Positions 38,520 through 48,721 of a stretch of 64,000 nt of DNA are shown here, piece by piece. Below the pieces are notes generated by a model. That model did no database searches. It saw only the letters and a list, made by a program, of their open reading frames with translations, and was not told the DNA's origin. Position 1 is the first letter of the stretch; the number at the start of each line of letters is the position of its first letter. The translations under genes and the position numbers were made by a program. Source of the stretch: Monilinia fructicola. Lineage: Eukaryota; Ascomycota; Leotiomycetes; Helotiales; Sclerotiniaceae. Where the stretch lies: contig VICG01000006.1 of the NCBI GenBank assembly GCA_008692225.1, forward strand, positions 1,245,501-1,309,500. Direction: 5' to 3'.

Positions 38520-39851
38520 CCTTACTACTTAATATCTTCAATCTCGACTCTTGGTGTCAAATGTATGAACGAAACTCAGATGTCTCCGAGATTGATTGTC
38601 ATGTAGATAGCTCCAAGATGTCGATGAGGCGCAATCGCAATCTCAATCTATCGGCCGTCGAAAGTCTAGGACTCAGCTCATCCGAAAGAAGTAAGTTTGG
38701 AACCTTTCAATATGTCCAATATCTCTTGTATGTATCTCTTATATCCTTTGTATGCTCTCTCTCATAAACCAGTTGTGAACATCAATGGCGCATCGGAGAT
38801 TGATGGAGGCGCAAACAGATGGCGAAGTATTGTTAATTTATGATCTCAAGATTCAAGAAACGGCGGTATCCAGGAAGTGAACTCGAAATTGAACAAACCG
38901 TCTTAATAACAAATCTATATTTTTGTTGATTGTTGATTGATTTTGATGAAAATTGATTCATTTATGGTAAAGTGATTGATTGTATTTCTGTATTTGTATT
39001 GGTATTTTGTATTTTGTTTTGTTATATCTGCAAGTGATGAATTATAATTTTCCCCCAGCCTCGAATGTTGATAAGGCACCCGACGCCTCAAACCTCAAAG
39101 ATGACGCTAATAAATAATAAATAATAAATAATAAATAATAAATAATAAATAATAAATAATAAATAATAATATAATAAATAATAAATAAATAATAAATAAT
39201 AAATAATAAATAATAAATAATAAAAAGCTAAACTATAGAAAGGGCTAAAAAGGGAAAGGATGAGGACGTATTTAGAAAGTTATAATAGTATTAGATATAC
39301 TTATAATAATACTTATAAGTATTAAAATAAAAATAGCTATAGATTAAATTAATTATATTTATTAATAAGTATACCTTATCTAATTAGGTAGAATACATAG
39401 GATATATTATTTAAATATAAAGGCAATTTGAATAATTACTTTAATATAGATATATATATATATATATATATATTCAAATAATTATAATTTATTCCTTAAT
39501 ACTTTTTTATTAATACTTATTTATATTAGTAGAAAATATAAATCATAGTAAACTAATCTTTATTAAGTCTATTTAAGCTTTTTATTTCTAGCTATACTAA
39601 TTATACTACTCTTATTAATAATATTAAATACGCTAGCAAAATCGCTTTTATTAATAATACGTTAAGGCTATTAGCTCTATCGTTATCGACTTCTTTCGTA
39701 ACGATCGTTATATATATATAAAATTAAATATTTGAAAATAATTAAGTAGCTTTAGATTCTGTTAATAATATTAATAAGTATATCTAGATAGGATAAATAA
39801 AATTATTAGTGGATATGTCTATATAAATTTTAGGTATCTAATAAATACTAA
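38520..39851. other. promoter side of ppg1-like gene, then AT-rich RIP-like block
   Basis: 38520-39060 is ordinary intergenic DNA. From about 39105 the composition falls to almost pure A/T (TAAATAA repeats, then degenerate AT-rich DNA to 39851) with no open frame. It looks like a repeat relic altered by RIP. Part of it (about 39473-39545) resembles DNA at 40385-40490, listed separately. Confidence 0.5.
39107..39224. repeat. TAAATAA/AATAAT short tandem repeat
   Basis: Seven-base TAAATAA units are repeated for about 118 bases with small slips near 39167-39190. Confidence 0.9.
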
Positions 39852-40330
39852 GGGTGCGTTCGAATCGATTTTCGAAAATATTGAGGCGAATATCAAATAT
39901 ATTATATATTGAGCCCAATATGGCTAATATGATCAAATGTGGCTAAATATATATTGGGCTAATATTATTTGAATGGAAGATTTAACAAAATATGACAGGG
40001 GTTGCAAATATATTTGTCTACAGCACATAAAAGTTGCTATTGACAAATATGATATTTAGACCCCTACTAGCTTAAAAATACTCTAAAAGTGGAGAAAACA
40101 GGGGTGTTTTTCCGATATTTTTTATTTGGCCAAATATGGCTAAATATAGCGTTCGGATCGCACGATATTAGGCCTAATATTATATTTAACTCAATATTGC
40201 GTTCGGATCGCACGATATTAGGCCTAATATTATATTTAGCTCAATATAGCGTTCGGATCACTGTATATTAGACCCAATATGGCTAATATATTGGGTCAAA
40301 TATCATAAAAAAATCGATCCGAACGCACCC
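39852..40330. mobile_element. Harbinger-like MITE with TAA target-site duplication
   Basis: Left end GGGTGCGTTCGAATCGATTTT and right end (reverse complement GGGTGCGTTCGGATCGATTTT) are inverted repeats with one mismatch in the first 21 bases. TAA flanks both ends (39849-39851 and 40331-40333). Terminal GGG and a three-base TWA duplication are the known marks of PIF/Harbinger transposons. At 479 bases with no open frame, it is non-autonomous. The interior is rich in GCCTAATATTA/CAATATGGC short inverted motifs. The ends are well preserved, so the insertion appears younger than the AT-rich DNA on its left. Confidence 0.85.
40151..40290. repeat. 50-base tandem repeat inside the MITE
   Basis: Two complete units (40151-40200 and 40201-40250) differ at two positions; a third, diverged partial unit starts at 40251. 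Each unit begins with GTTCGGATC, which matches the inner part of the terminal inverted repeat. Confidence 0.9.
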
Positions 40331-40384
40331 TAATTGTTAAATAGGAAAGATAAACTACTTCGTAGAATCACCTTGATATATACA

Positions 40385-40490
40385 CTCAAATAATTATAAT
40401 TAATTCCCCGATGCTTTTCCATCAATTTACAAGTAACCTCCAGGCTCACTCCGTGTATTTTTTATTTATGCTCATTTACGTCAATTGAAG
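40385..40490. repeat. apparent duplicate of 39473-39545, less mutated copy
   Basis: Both places read TCAAATAATTATAATT and then ATTCC; after an extra ~45 bases here, both continue with TTTTTTATT. In the left copy many C or G positions of this copy have become T or A (for example TGCTCATTTACG against TACTTATTTATA). This is the direction expected for RIP. The alignment was made by eye. Confidence 0.4.
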
Positions 40491-40700
40491 ACCAAATACT
40501 TTGGTAGGACCTGTCAAATCGTCAGCCCCATGTCAATGTTTCTAACAAAAATGCAATTATAAGTAAGTATTTTCCTTTAATAATAAACGGATGATGAATT
40601 GTTTACTAACCATTGATTATTAAAGGCACATTTCATTCATTTGAAACAACTCCAAAACTTACCGCGTTCTCTCTCCATTCGACTGAAGCTTGCAAAAACC

Positions 40701-41165
40701 ATGCCACCTCATCTCCATCCTCGCTCGAAATTTACCTCCTCCCTCTTCGCAGGCACCCTCTTTGCCAGTTTCTTTGTCGTCGCATTACCCCATGTTCTTC
40801 CTTGTCCTGCACCGCGCGTAGCATATGCAGATGATGGGTCTGGATCACAGAGACCCAGGAGGAGAAGGAGGAAATGTCCTGTTGATGAAGTGGGGGAACA
40901 GGAGCAGGGACAAGGACAGATCCAGGCACAAAGGCAATTGAAGGCTGGGGGGAAGGATCGGGAAGCAAGAGTTCAATATAAGGATTTTAACGAGAGGATA
41001 CAAGAGGAGATGGGTGGTAGTGGTGATACTGATCATGGGGAGGAGATAGAAGGAAGGAGGACGCCTGCGAAGAGAGAATGTCCGGTACCGAAACCCGGTG
41101 GAATCGTAGGAGGGCTTTTGGGCTTCAAGTCAAATGTTGATGAGAAGGGCTCGAGACCACCGTGA
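40701..41165 (+). CDS. small basic protein with hydrophobic N-terminal segment, function unknown
   Basis: Single exon, 154 residues from the ATG at 40701 (the frame stays open about 20 codons upstream, but without another ATG). After MPPHLHPRSKF comes a hydrophobic stretch (SSLFAGTLFASFFVVALPHVL, residues about 12-32), then CPAP, a basic RRRRRKCPVDE cluster, a Gln/Glu/Gly-rich centre and a C-terminal CPVPKPGGIVGGLLGF. The pattern (basic start, single hydrophobic segment, conserved-looking CPV motifs twice) suggests a membrane-anchored or mitochondrial small protein. No family can be named. It sits alone between a MITE and a long intergenic stretch. Confidence comes from the frame length and organised motifs. 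Confidence 0.6.
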   Translation: MPPHLHPRSKFTSSLFAGTLFASFFVVALPHVLPCPAPRVAYADDGSGSQRPRRRRRKCPVDEVGEQEQGQGQIQAQRQLKAGGKDREARVQYKDFNERIQEEMGGSGDTDHGEEIEGRRTPAKRECPVPKPGGIVGGLLGFKSNVDEKGSRPP

Positions 41166-42259
41166 AGAAACACATATTTTGAGAAAGGGCTGGAAAGAGA
41201 ACGATGGAAAATGAATGCAAGTAGGATTGTATATACTGTGCTACTCAATGTACATTGTGAACTTCACCGATGCTCCTATGTTATACATGACTGATGTTTT
41301 GAGCGCATTAGACTGCGTAATGTATGCAGTACGTACATACTCACTGGAATGTAGGCTCTCCAAGCCAATAACTATCCAAAGTCAAGAGCTTACTGGGATG
41401 ATTCTCTGAAGACGCGTATCAGGTATCACAATACCTGAAAACCTTACTGGAGTATAATGGAGAGCTCACAGGACCTTGGAGTTATACTCATATAAGGCAG
41501 CGTCGGAAAGTCAAGTGACATCTCTATTTTCAAAACCCAAATTCACGTACGGCAATTCTTCCCCTTTCTTCTAGGTCATTTATTATCGGCTTGCATTGAA
41601 TAAACCTTGGTTTTTTCAATAGATGAGAGGTCTTGAGTATAAGAAAAGGCAGTGGGACGCAGATTGTCATCCAGTATTTTACCTTCAACTACCCACCTTA
41701 TAGCGACACGTTTACACCGGTAATCGAATTTCTCTGCGGATAATCTGCCAATGAATCCTCCTCTTCGATGAGATCAATTGTAGATCTCTGGTATTTACGA
41801 TGTTTGATTATACCACAGATTTGCACGAGAAAGGGGGGGGATAGCTACTGTATTTGATACCTAGACCGCTTCCCCCTTTGCATTTCATTTAAGCGAATGC
41901 TAACATGAAAATATTTCATCACAAGTATCAACATCATTTCAGATTTGTCACAGACTGTCCACACCATTCTCATGCTGCAAGTACCTAAGTAAAAAGATAA
42001 TATTACGCCTCATACAACCCACCATCCCTGTCAAGGTCACGCGGAAGGAACTTTGCAAGCCTGACGATACCTTCATAACCAATTTGCAGAATTGCCAATT
42101 TTCGACTCGCAAGCCCCCACCCAAACCCAATACATCAAGGGAAAAGAGCCAGAGTCCGTTCCCATCACAACCATCTTAGTGGCAAATTCGAAAACGCCAA
42201 CGTCCAAAAAGAGTTCCCGACATGCAACAACGTCTAAACATCAATACACCGAATATAAC
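41166..42259. other. intergenic, nothing recognised
   Basis: 3' flank shared by two converging genes. A run of nine G lies at 41833-41841. Short frames here have no domain. Confidence 0.4.
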
Positions 42260-45200
42260 TCACAACAAACCAACCATCAATTTTTCCCCTTGAATTGGAT
42301 TGATCTCTGGCTTCCGTGGTATCATCTTAAAGGCAGTGGGCTCGACGTCCTGCCGGGAGCCGACCAGTGCCTCCCAGTTTTCCGTGAATGGCATGCTCGT
42401 GATTACATCATCCCAGCTGGTAAACTCGCCCTGCCTCGTCCCGCTCGGACCAACAGCATTACGCAGCAGCTGATCGCAAAACACACTTTTGGACTTCGCA
42501 GCGTTCTCACTCAAAACATATTCCGCCACCTTGACCTGGCGAAGTTTCTCAAGATACTCATCGGGGGTATTAACCCCGTGCACCTTCTGACACCATTGGA
42601 CGAGTGTCAAGCCCATCTTCTGCGCCGCCGTCTCGGCCGACTGGATCTTTTCGTGCTCTCGGTTTGTGCGGGCGCCCTTGTTGATCCAAGCACTGAAATC
42701 GTTCGAGTCGAATGTCTTGCCAGACTCACTTATGTATTGGAAGATCTGCTCGAAAGTGACGCCATTCTCTGACGCCCACTCCATGATGGCGACTTGTTCC
42801 GCGATCTTCGCCTGCTGCTCCGCAAGTTCCTCCTTGCTCTTTGCCGCTGCCGCTTTGGCCTTGACTGCGTCGCCATCTTTTACGCCTTCTTTCACCAATT
42901 CTGCGTGTTGCTTGTCGAGCTCAGCTTGCTTCTTCCTTGCATTGAGTACAGCAAGTGACTTGTTTAATTCTCTCACTTCATTCCCTTCTTTTTCTTCCTG
43001 CGCCTTGATGAGCAATTCCCTTTCTTGCATTTTCTTTTCCGCTTCTGTGGTGGCCGTGAACCCAAGAGCGCCGCGCTTTCGTTTCTCCGCGAGACGTTTC
43101 CGTTTCAATCTTTCCGAGGCATTTTGGTTGTTCAAGGCGGCCGCTTCTTGAACTTCCTGGTCTAGGCGGAATTCCTCTCTGTTCTTCACTATTGCTTCCA
43201 GGGCCCATTGATTCTCAGGTAAAGTTAAGACGCTTGAAGGGGCAAGACCTGCGATGGGGTCCTTCATAGGCGGGATTGTGATTTGGTTCGCCGCCTTTCG
43301 ACGTTCGTTAAATAGCACTCGCAGACGCTCATACTCCCGGACCCTTTGCAGTGCTTCCTTTGCTTGTTCGTAGGCCTCGGCACCAGAAGCTGGATGCCAC
43401 TCCTCGGGGTCTCTGGCTTGTTCAGCAGCGTCTGCTTCCGCAATCTCTTTGGCTCCCTTGTTGATGTGATCAACCAATTCTTGTAGACCCTTATCCAGCT
43501 TGTACTGTTCTTGCTTTTCAATCTCCTGTATCTTCTCACTCTCTCTTTTCTCTACGTCTGCTCGGAATCGTTTGGCGTCGGGTGGAAAGTACCCGTCATT
43601 TTCAGCCTTTCGCTTCAAACTTGAAGCTACTTCTGCGGCGTGGCCGGCAAAATTCTGATCTTTTTGTTGCACTTCAAATTCTTTCCCGGAAAGCTTTTGA
43701 ACATCTTGATAGTCACGTTCATTTTCAATCCACCATTCATCTTTGGAAGTATCGGTGGGACCATCTGCCGCATTTTGGTAGTCGTCTTCAAGCTGTCCCC
43801 AAGCCGTCTCATCCGTTGGCTCAATCATTTTTGCCTTGAGCCATGGATCGGTGGAATAGACATTCTGAAAATGCAGTTGTGCAGCAACCCACTTGAGCTC
43901 AGCTTCTGGACTGTCGAATGGCAGAGGTCCAGGCGCTCCCCAATCTTCGTGCTGGTTAGACGGATCATCTTCGTGGGCATTGATTGCACCCGTGATCCTT
44001 GCCGGCTTTGCCTTGATCCATTTTATCCATTTAGGATCCTGCTCCCCTTCACCCTCATCATCTTCCATGATCTTACTCACGATTGCATTCTGCCAGAAAT
44101 ACCCCGCGGGAACCCCAAAGTACTCGTCATTCAAAGATCGTCTCAGCTGAATCCACTGTCGAGACCAATCCATTGTTCTAGCACCAGCAGGCTGTAAGTA
44201 GAATCGCCCGCCCACGCCAAACCAGAAAGATACTCCATCCCCCTCGGTAATTATGATGGCAAATTCTGGCAACGGTCCTGCGATTTCACCCTTCCCAACT
44301 TCAATCCCATTGATTTTCAAGAGCCTTCCATCCAAGTTTGCAACAAAGTATCGGCTCTTCAAGTCAGAATCCTTCTTCACCTCATCCTTCCAAAGTTTGT
44401 CATCTTTGGGTAGGTATGATTGTGATTCATCAAATCTCGGAGGATAATTTCGAGGTGGCAGGTCTCGATAACGTTTTTGGTGCATCTCCACCCACCAAGG
44501 ATCATCAAATCTCATTGCTCTATATTCTTTCTCCTTCATATTAAATGATGGTTGGATAATCTTGTCGGTGTCATTCGGATCTAGGAACTTGTGCATCGAT
44601 CCGCCGCGTTGGCGGAAGTCTGAAATCTTTTCGCATCGTCGGATATCCAAGGGAAATATGTCTGGATTCTGATAATTGTCGTGATTTTCGAAAGATTCTC
44701 TATGGTCCCGGTCTGCAATTTTGTCGAGAGTCTGACTGTAAATACTCTTCGTTGGAATGTTAAAGATCGTACCTGTTACTTCATCCCAGGTCTTTTTGAG
44801 TTTCAAAAGTGATCCGTGTTCATCGAACAAATCGTTTTGGTATCTACTCTGGGGTAATTTTGTGGTATCTTGAACCTCGATTTTGCTTTGTGCATATCTG
44901 TACAGAGGGCGGAGGAGCTGAGGTAAAAGATGTTAGTCATGCGGCTGTGTATAAGACAAAAAGGTAAGAGTTAAACATACAGGGTAAGGACTTCTTCCAC
45001 AATCTACACCACCATCAATCTCAAACTCAGAATTCCTCAGAAACTCATCCGTACCCTCATCCATATCAATCCTTACTTCTTGTTCGCGGACTTGGATTGG
45101 TCGCCAAACACTATTCTCGGTCGGATCGTAATACTCTACAAAACTCGCATCATCTTCATCAGGCACAGTGTACTCGTGGAAATCTTTCATGGCGAAGAAG

Positions 45201-46588
45201 CCGCCACTAGAGCCATCATCTTCAATTGCCAAGGGTCTTGTGAGATGATTAGGATCAATTTCATCTTCATCCTCATCATCATCCTCATCTTCCCGATCAA
45301 TAGCAGTCACGGGCTCCGTACTCTCATCGGGCTTGCCCGGATGCGCTTTATCAATATAATCCGCCGGGTCAGGTTTCTCCAGCTCTTGAACGGTCGGATC
45401 GATTTCTCCAGCGTGCGCTGCCATGTTGATGTTGTAGTGTGCTAACTGCCACGAGTACTCGATATATCCGACGCCGAGCTTCCGATTGGTCTCCTTCAGT
45501 GCTCGGAATTCATCCACAACGGCGGGACTCGTACGTTTCACGGCTGATTCAATATACTTCTCCTCCTGGTCTTCGACCGGGTGCATTCTGAGCCAATTGG
45601 GTCGCTCGGTTAATCTACACCGTCTGACTTCGGGCTGTTCCTCCCAGTTTGCGAGCGCGATGGCGTACTCAATGGTACCCGGGTGCGCCTCCAGCTTCGG
45701 CTCTTTTTTCCAAAAATCCACGTGCAACAATTCCTTCACACGCTCCTGCTCGTCGCCACGAAGTTCGTCGTATACATAATCCATGGTGAGCGGTAAATAC
45801 TCGGGCGATTTATTCTTGTAGTCTTTGTAGTCCTCCCATCGAGGCTGGTACCAATTACGTCGTTGCCATTCCTCCAGCTGCTCGGAAAATTCAATATATC
45901 CATTTCCCAAATCACGATTTCTCTTGAACCTCGCTTTCAAGTCCGCAATGGCGCGTTGTCTAAAATCTTCTCTTCCCTGTGCTACATCGTCGATACTGGC
46001 TTCAAATTGTTCCATCGCTTTACTTTCCGTCCGATACGTCTTTCCAATCCGCGCCTTCTTTCGTCGTAGCTGTTTTTGTCCCCCAGGTCCTTCGAATGGT
46101 TTTTTCCCCTTTTTCGCTTGCTGTGCGATATACGCTTCCCATTGGGCATAGGCTTGTGATACCCATAGTTCATTTACCCGTCCTTCCATGTAATTATTAT
46201 TCCAGATGTCCCAAGCGCGCTTCCACGCTCGCCACACTTCCTCGCCGTTCCCGGCATAGTTGCGGCAGTATGGCGATGTGTATTTTCCTTTCCCGAGGAG
46301 GAAGTCGTGCACGTCTTTTATGACGGAGGGATGCAGGTTTTCGGCCAAGGGGGACGGGATCCGGGTTTGGGGGATGGGCGATACAAGCGGGATTTTTTGT
46401 TGGTTTTGCTGGATGCGATTTTGGACGGCGGGAGCGTAGAGGAACGGACTAAAGTCGTAGGTAGATTGTTTGTTTTGGGGGACTGAGAGAATATGTGCAT
46501 TGCGTGTGTCGGTGATGGAATTGGGGTCTTTCGGGGGTGAGGCAGTTGGGGGTGAGGGCGTGGGTAAGCTTGGGTATTGCGCGGTCAT
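42260..46588 (-). CDS. very large charged protein with repeated GYIE motifs and C-terminal coiled coil, function unknown
   Basis: Two exons, 46588-44981 and 44917-42260, joined by a 63-nt intron in phase 0 (RSPYP then LLRPLYRYAQSK): 1421 residues with no frame defect over 4.3 kb. The first 80 residues are Pro/Ser-rich. A Trp-rich segment (EEVWRAWKRAWDIWNNNY, about 116-133) is followed by related motifs at about 230 (GYIEFSEQLEEWQ), 304 (GTIEYAIALANWE) and 374 (GYIEYSWQLAHYN). An acidic run (DREDEDDDEDEDEID) lies at 431-445. Exon 2 is Trp/Tyr/Asp-rich, then strongly Lys/Glu/Ala-rich with long heptad-like stretches (about residues 970-1270), predicting a coiled coil. No signal peptide, membrane segment or catalytic motif is seen. 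A structural or scaffold role is only a guess. I do not recognise the family. Confidence 0.85.
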
Positions 46589-47542
46589 GATTTGGAGTGT
46601 GATTGAAGGGCGAGGCGAGTTTGCAGTTCTTGTGAGTGAGGTTGGTTATGAGTCGATTCTTTCAGCTCTCAGGTTGAAATATACTAAGGTATTCAAGAAT
46701 GATTGAAAAGTATATACCAGACTTCAATAACTCATTTACTCGTCTACTCGTCTTATGCACAGAAATCAAGATGGGACCCAGAAAACAACAATGTGGGTAA
46801 GTAACAAGGTCCCAGATCAAAGAAGATATCCCAGCAAAGAAAATTGAATATCTTAGACATGGCCGCCTTGACGGATATGGAATTCATTGTCAATATCGGA
46901 ATAATGGTTAAAGGACAAGTCAAATAATGGGTAAAGAAACTTATCGATAGATGAGAATGGCTTGGACGGATAGGGTTAGTGTGCTGGATGTAGGAATGTG
47001 TGGAATGTGGAATTTTGAACTTGAGAAGCCGAATCTGGAGGACAAAGGGGATCCATGGATAGGCGATATCAAAGAGAATTTGGATTGGACGGAGGCGAGT
47101 GAAGCTGGAGGAGATGGAATTGAGCGACTGGGAGATTGAGAATCTTTTTGGGTGGAATAATGGAATAGCTGTGATGTGGAGAACTGATTTTGGTGAAGCA
47201 TGTTGTTTTTGTTGTTGTTGTTGTTGTTGTTGTTGTTCTTCTTCTTCTTCCATTAAAATGCCATTACCAAGAGAAGATGAATTGGGTCACTAAACCTCTA
47301 TGCATCAAAGGCGCAATCATGTATAATCTATATACCAAAATCAAGAACAAAAATTCAAAAAAATGAAAAGGTAAAAATGAAGATGTTAAAAAAAGCTTTT
47401 GATTCATTCCTTACACCCTCCCTGATAGTAAAATTCAAAGCAAAATCCGGGGTATCTGAGTAAAAATTACAACCATTAGATTAAATTTTGATTTTGCTCT
47501 TTGCTCCCCCTTTCCCTTTTCTCCTCGAAAATCCAGCAATTG
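46589..47542. other. promoter side of the 1421-residue gene and 3' flank of the bZIP gene
   Basis: It contains a GTT/CTT trinucleotide run (47200-47250), which on the minus strand would read as Gln/Glu repeats. No supported gene; the 46753-47253 minus frame is low-complexity at its start and shows no domain. Confidence 0.45.
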
Positions 47543-48721
47543 TCATAAACCTACACCACTTCCAGTATATCTATCCATCACGTTGAATACCAACTGGTTA
47601 TCAACATTACAATCCATACCACTGACACAACCTAATTCTGCGCGTACGATAGCGGAGTCGCCGTTGGATATGCTGGTTATCAGGTCGGTGGCGAAGATGC
47701 AGGAGTTCATGTTGTTGGTGTTGGCGTTGGTGCTTGGATTGGGATTGGAGGGGTTGCTGGATAGAGTTGTAGGGTAGGGTGTGGAGAGGGGAGGGGAGGT
47801 TTGATGAGAATGGGCCGAGTTTTGGTGGGATGGATGGGGCTGATGAGCTTGGGTTTGGGGGTGTGATTGAGAGTGTATGTGTGAATGGGAATGGGAATGT
47901 GAATGCGAGTGCGAGTGCACATGAGAAGTTTGAGGGGAGATGGAATTATAGGATTGAGAGGATAGATATTGCGGGTTGAAACCGTAGATTGGGGATGTTT
48001 GTGTTTGGATTGAGAGTGAAGATGGGGTGCTAGTTTGCTGTTGGGTATTTGATAATGCTATTGGCATGTTGTATCTTTGCTGCTGCTGCTGCTGCTGCTG
48101 TTGAGTGTGAATAGCTCGGCCAGTATTGTGATTTTGACTTATACTAATACTACTCTGGCGACTAGTAGCACTGCTTCTTCGAGATTCCAAAAATTGATGT
48201 GCGGGAGAAGCGTTCTTGATATCGACAAGAGATGTTTGAGTTTGTCCCACACTTAAACTTCGGGAGGTGTGTACGGGGTCCCATAATGAATGAACTGTAT
48301 TTCCACTGCAAGAACTCTCTCGACTTTGGATCGTCTGCATTGTGGTTGCGCTCGCCGGCCCAATATTCCCATTCCCATCTCCACAACATGTTTTGCGTGT
48401 GTGAAGTAAATGCTCCAATTGCTGCACGGAGGTACTTTCACTCGCATACTGTGTCGATATCATTAAATCTTCGGAATTCAAATGTAAATAAGGCTCCACA
48501 ATATCATTTCCCACACCATGCTGTGCCAATAGACTTCGCAATTTTTTATTCTCATCTGCTACTCTTCTTGCAGCCATCTGTATCTCTGAAGATGCTTCAA
48601 TACCCTGCAATTCACATTGACGCAATCGTGCCTCGAGTTCTTGGAGATACTCTTTTCTGCGGGCGCGCGATCGTCGTTGATTATCTCGAATGCGCGCAAG
48701 GTTTGCTTTTTCCTGAGACAT
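47543..48721 (-). CDS. bZIP transcription factor
   Basis: Single exon, 392 residues from ATG 48721 (MSQEKANLARIRDNQRR). The upstream codons stay open but have no further ATG. The basic region holds N14 and R22 (N-x7-R: NQRRSRARR), followed at once by the zipper with leucines at 26, 33 and in later heptads (EYLQELEARLRQCEL). A second helical block, ADENKKLRSLLAQHGV, follows; this layout is common to a group of fungal bZIP proteins. The rest is disordered: a run of nine Gln (about 208-216), a run of His-Ser pairs (about 268-285) and an Asn/Pro/Ser-rich tail ending FNVMDRYTGSGVGL. It should bind DNA as a dimer in the nucleus; targets are unknown. Confidence 0.88.
   Translation of the reverse strand: MSQEKANLARIRDNQRRSRARRKEYLQELEARLRQCELQGIEASSEIQMAARRVADENKKLRSLLAQHGVGNDIVEPYLHLNSEDLMISTQYASESTSVQQLEHLLHTRKTCCGDGNGNIGPASATTMQTIQSRESSCSGNTVHSLWDPVHTSRSLSVGQTQTSLVDIKNASPAHQFLESRRSSATSRQSSISISQNHNTGRAIHTQQQQQQQQQRYNMPIALSNTQQQTSTPSSLSIQTQTSPIYGFNPQYLSSQSYNSISPQTSHVHSHSHSHSHSHSHIHSQSHPQTQAHQPHPSHQNSAHSHQTSPPLSTPYPTTLSSNPSNPNPSTNANTNNMNSCIFATDLITSISNGDSAIVRAELGCVSGMDCNVDNQLVFNVMDRYTGSGVGL

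Noticed and set aside
42666..43151. 161-codon plus-strand frame rich in Ser/Phe/Ala
   Set aside because: Antisense to the coiled-coil part of the 1421-residue protein; a shadow of Lys/Glu/Ala codons.
46753..47253. 166-codon minus-strand frame starting with Glu/Gln runs
   Set aside because: The start is a trinucleotide repeat; the remainder has no domain and reads like random intergenic sequence.
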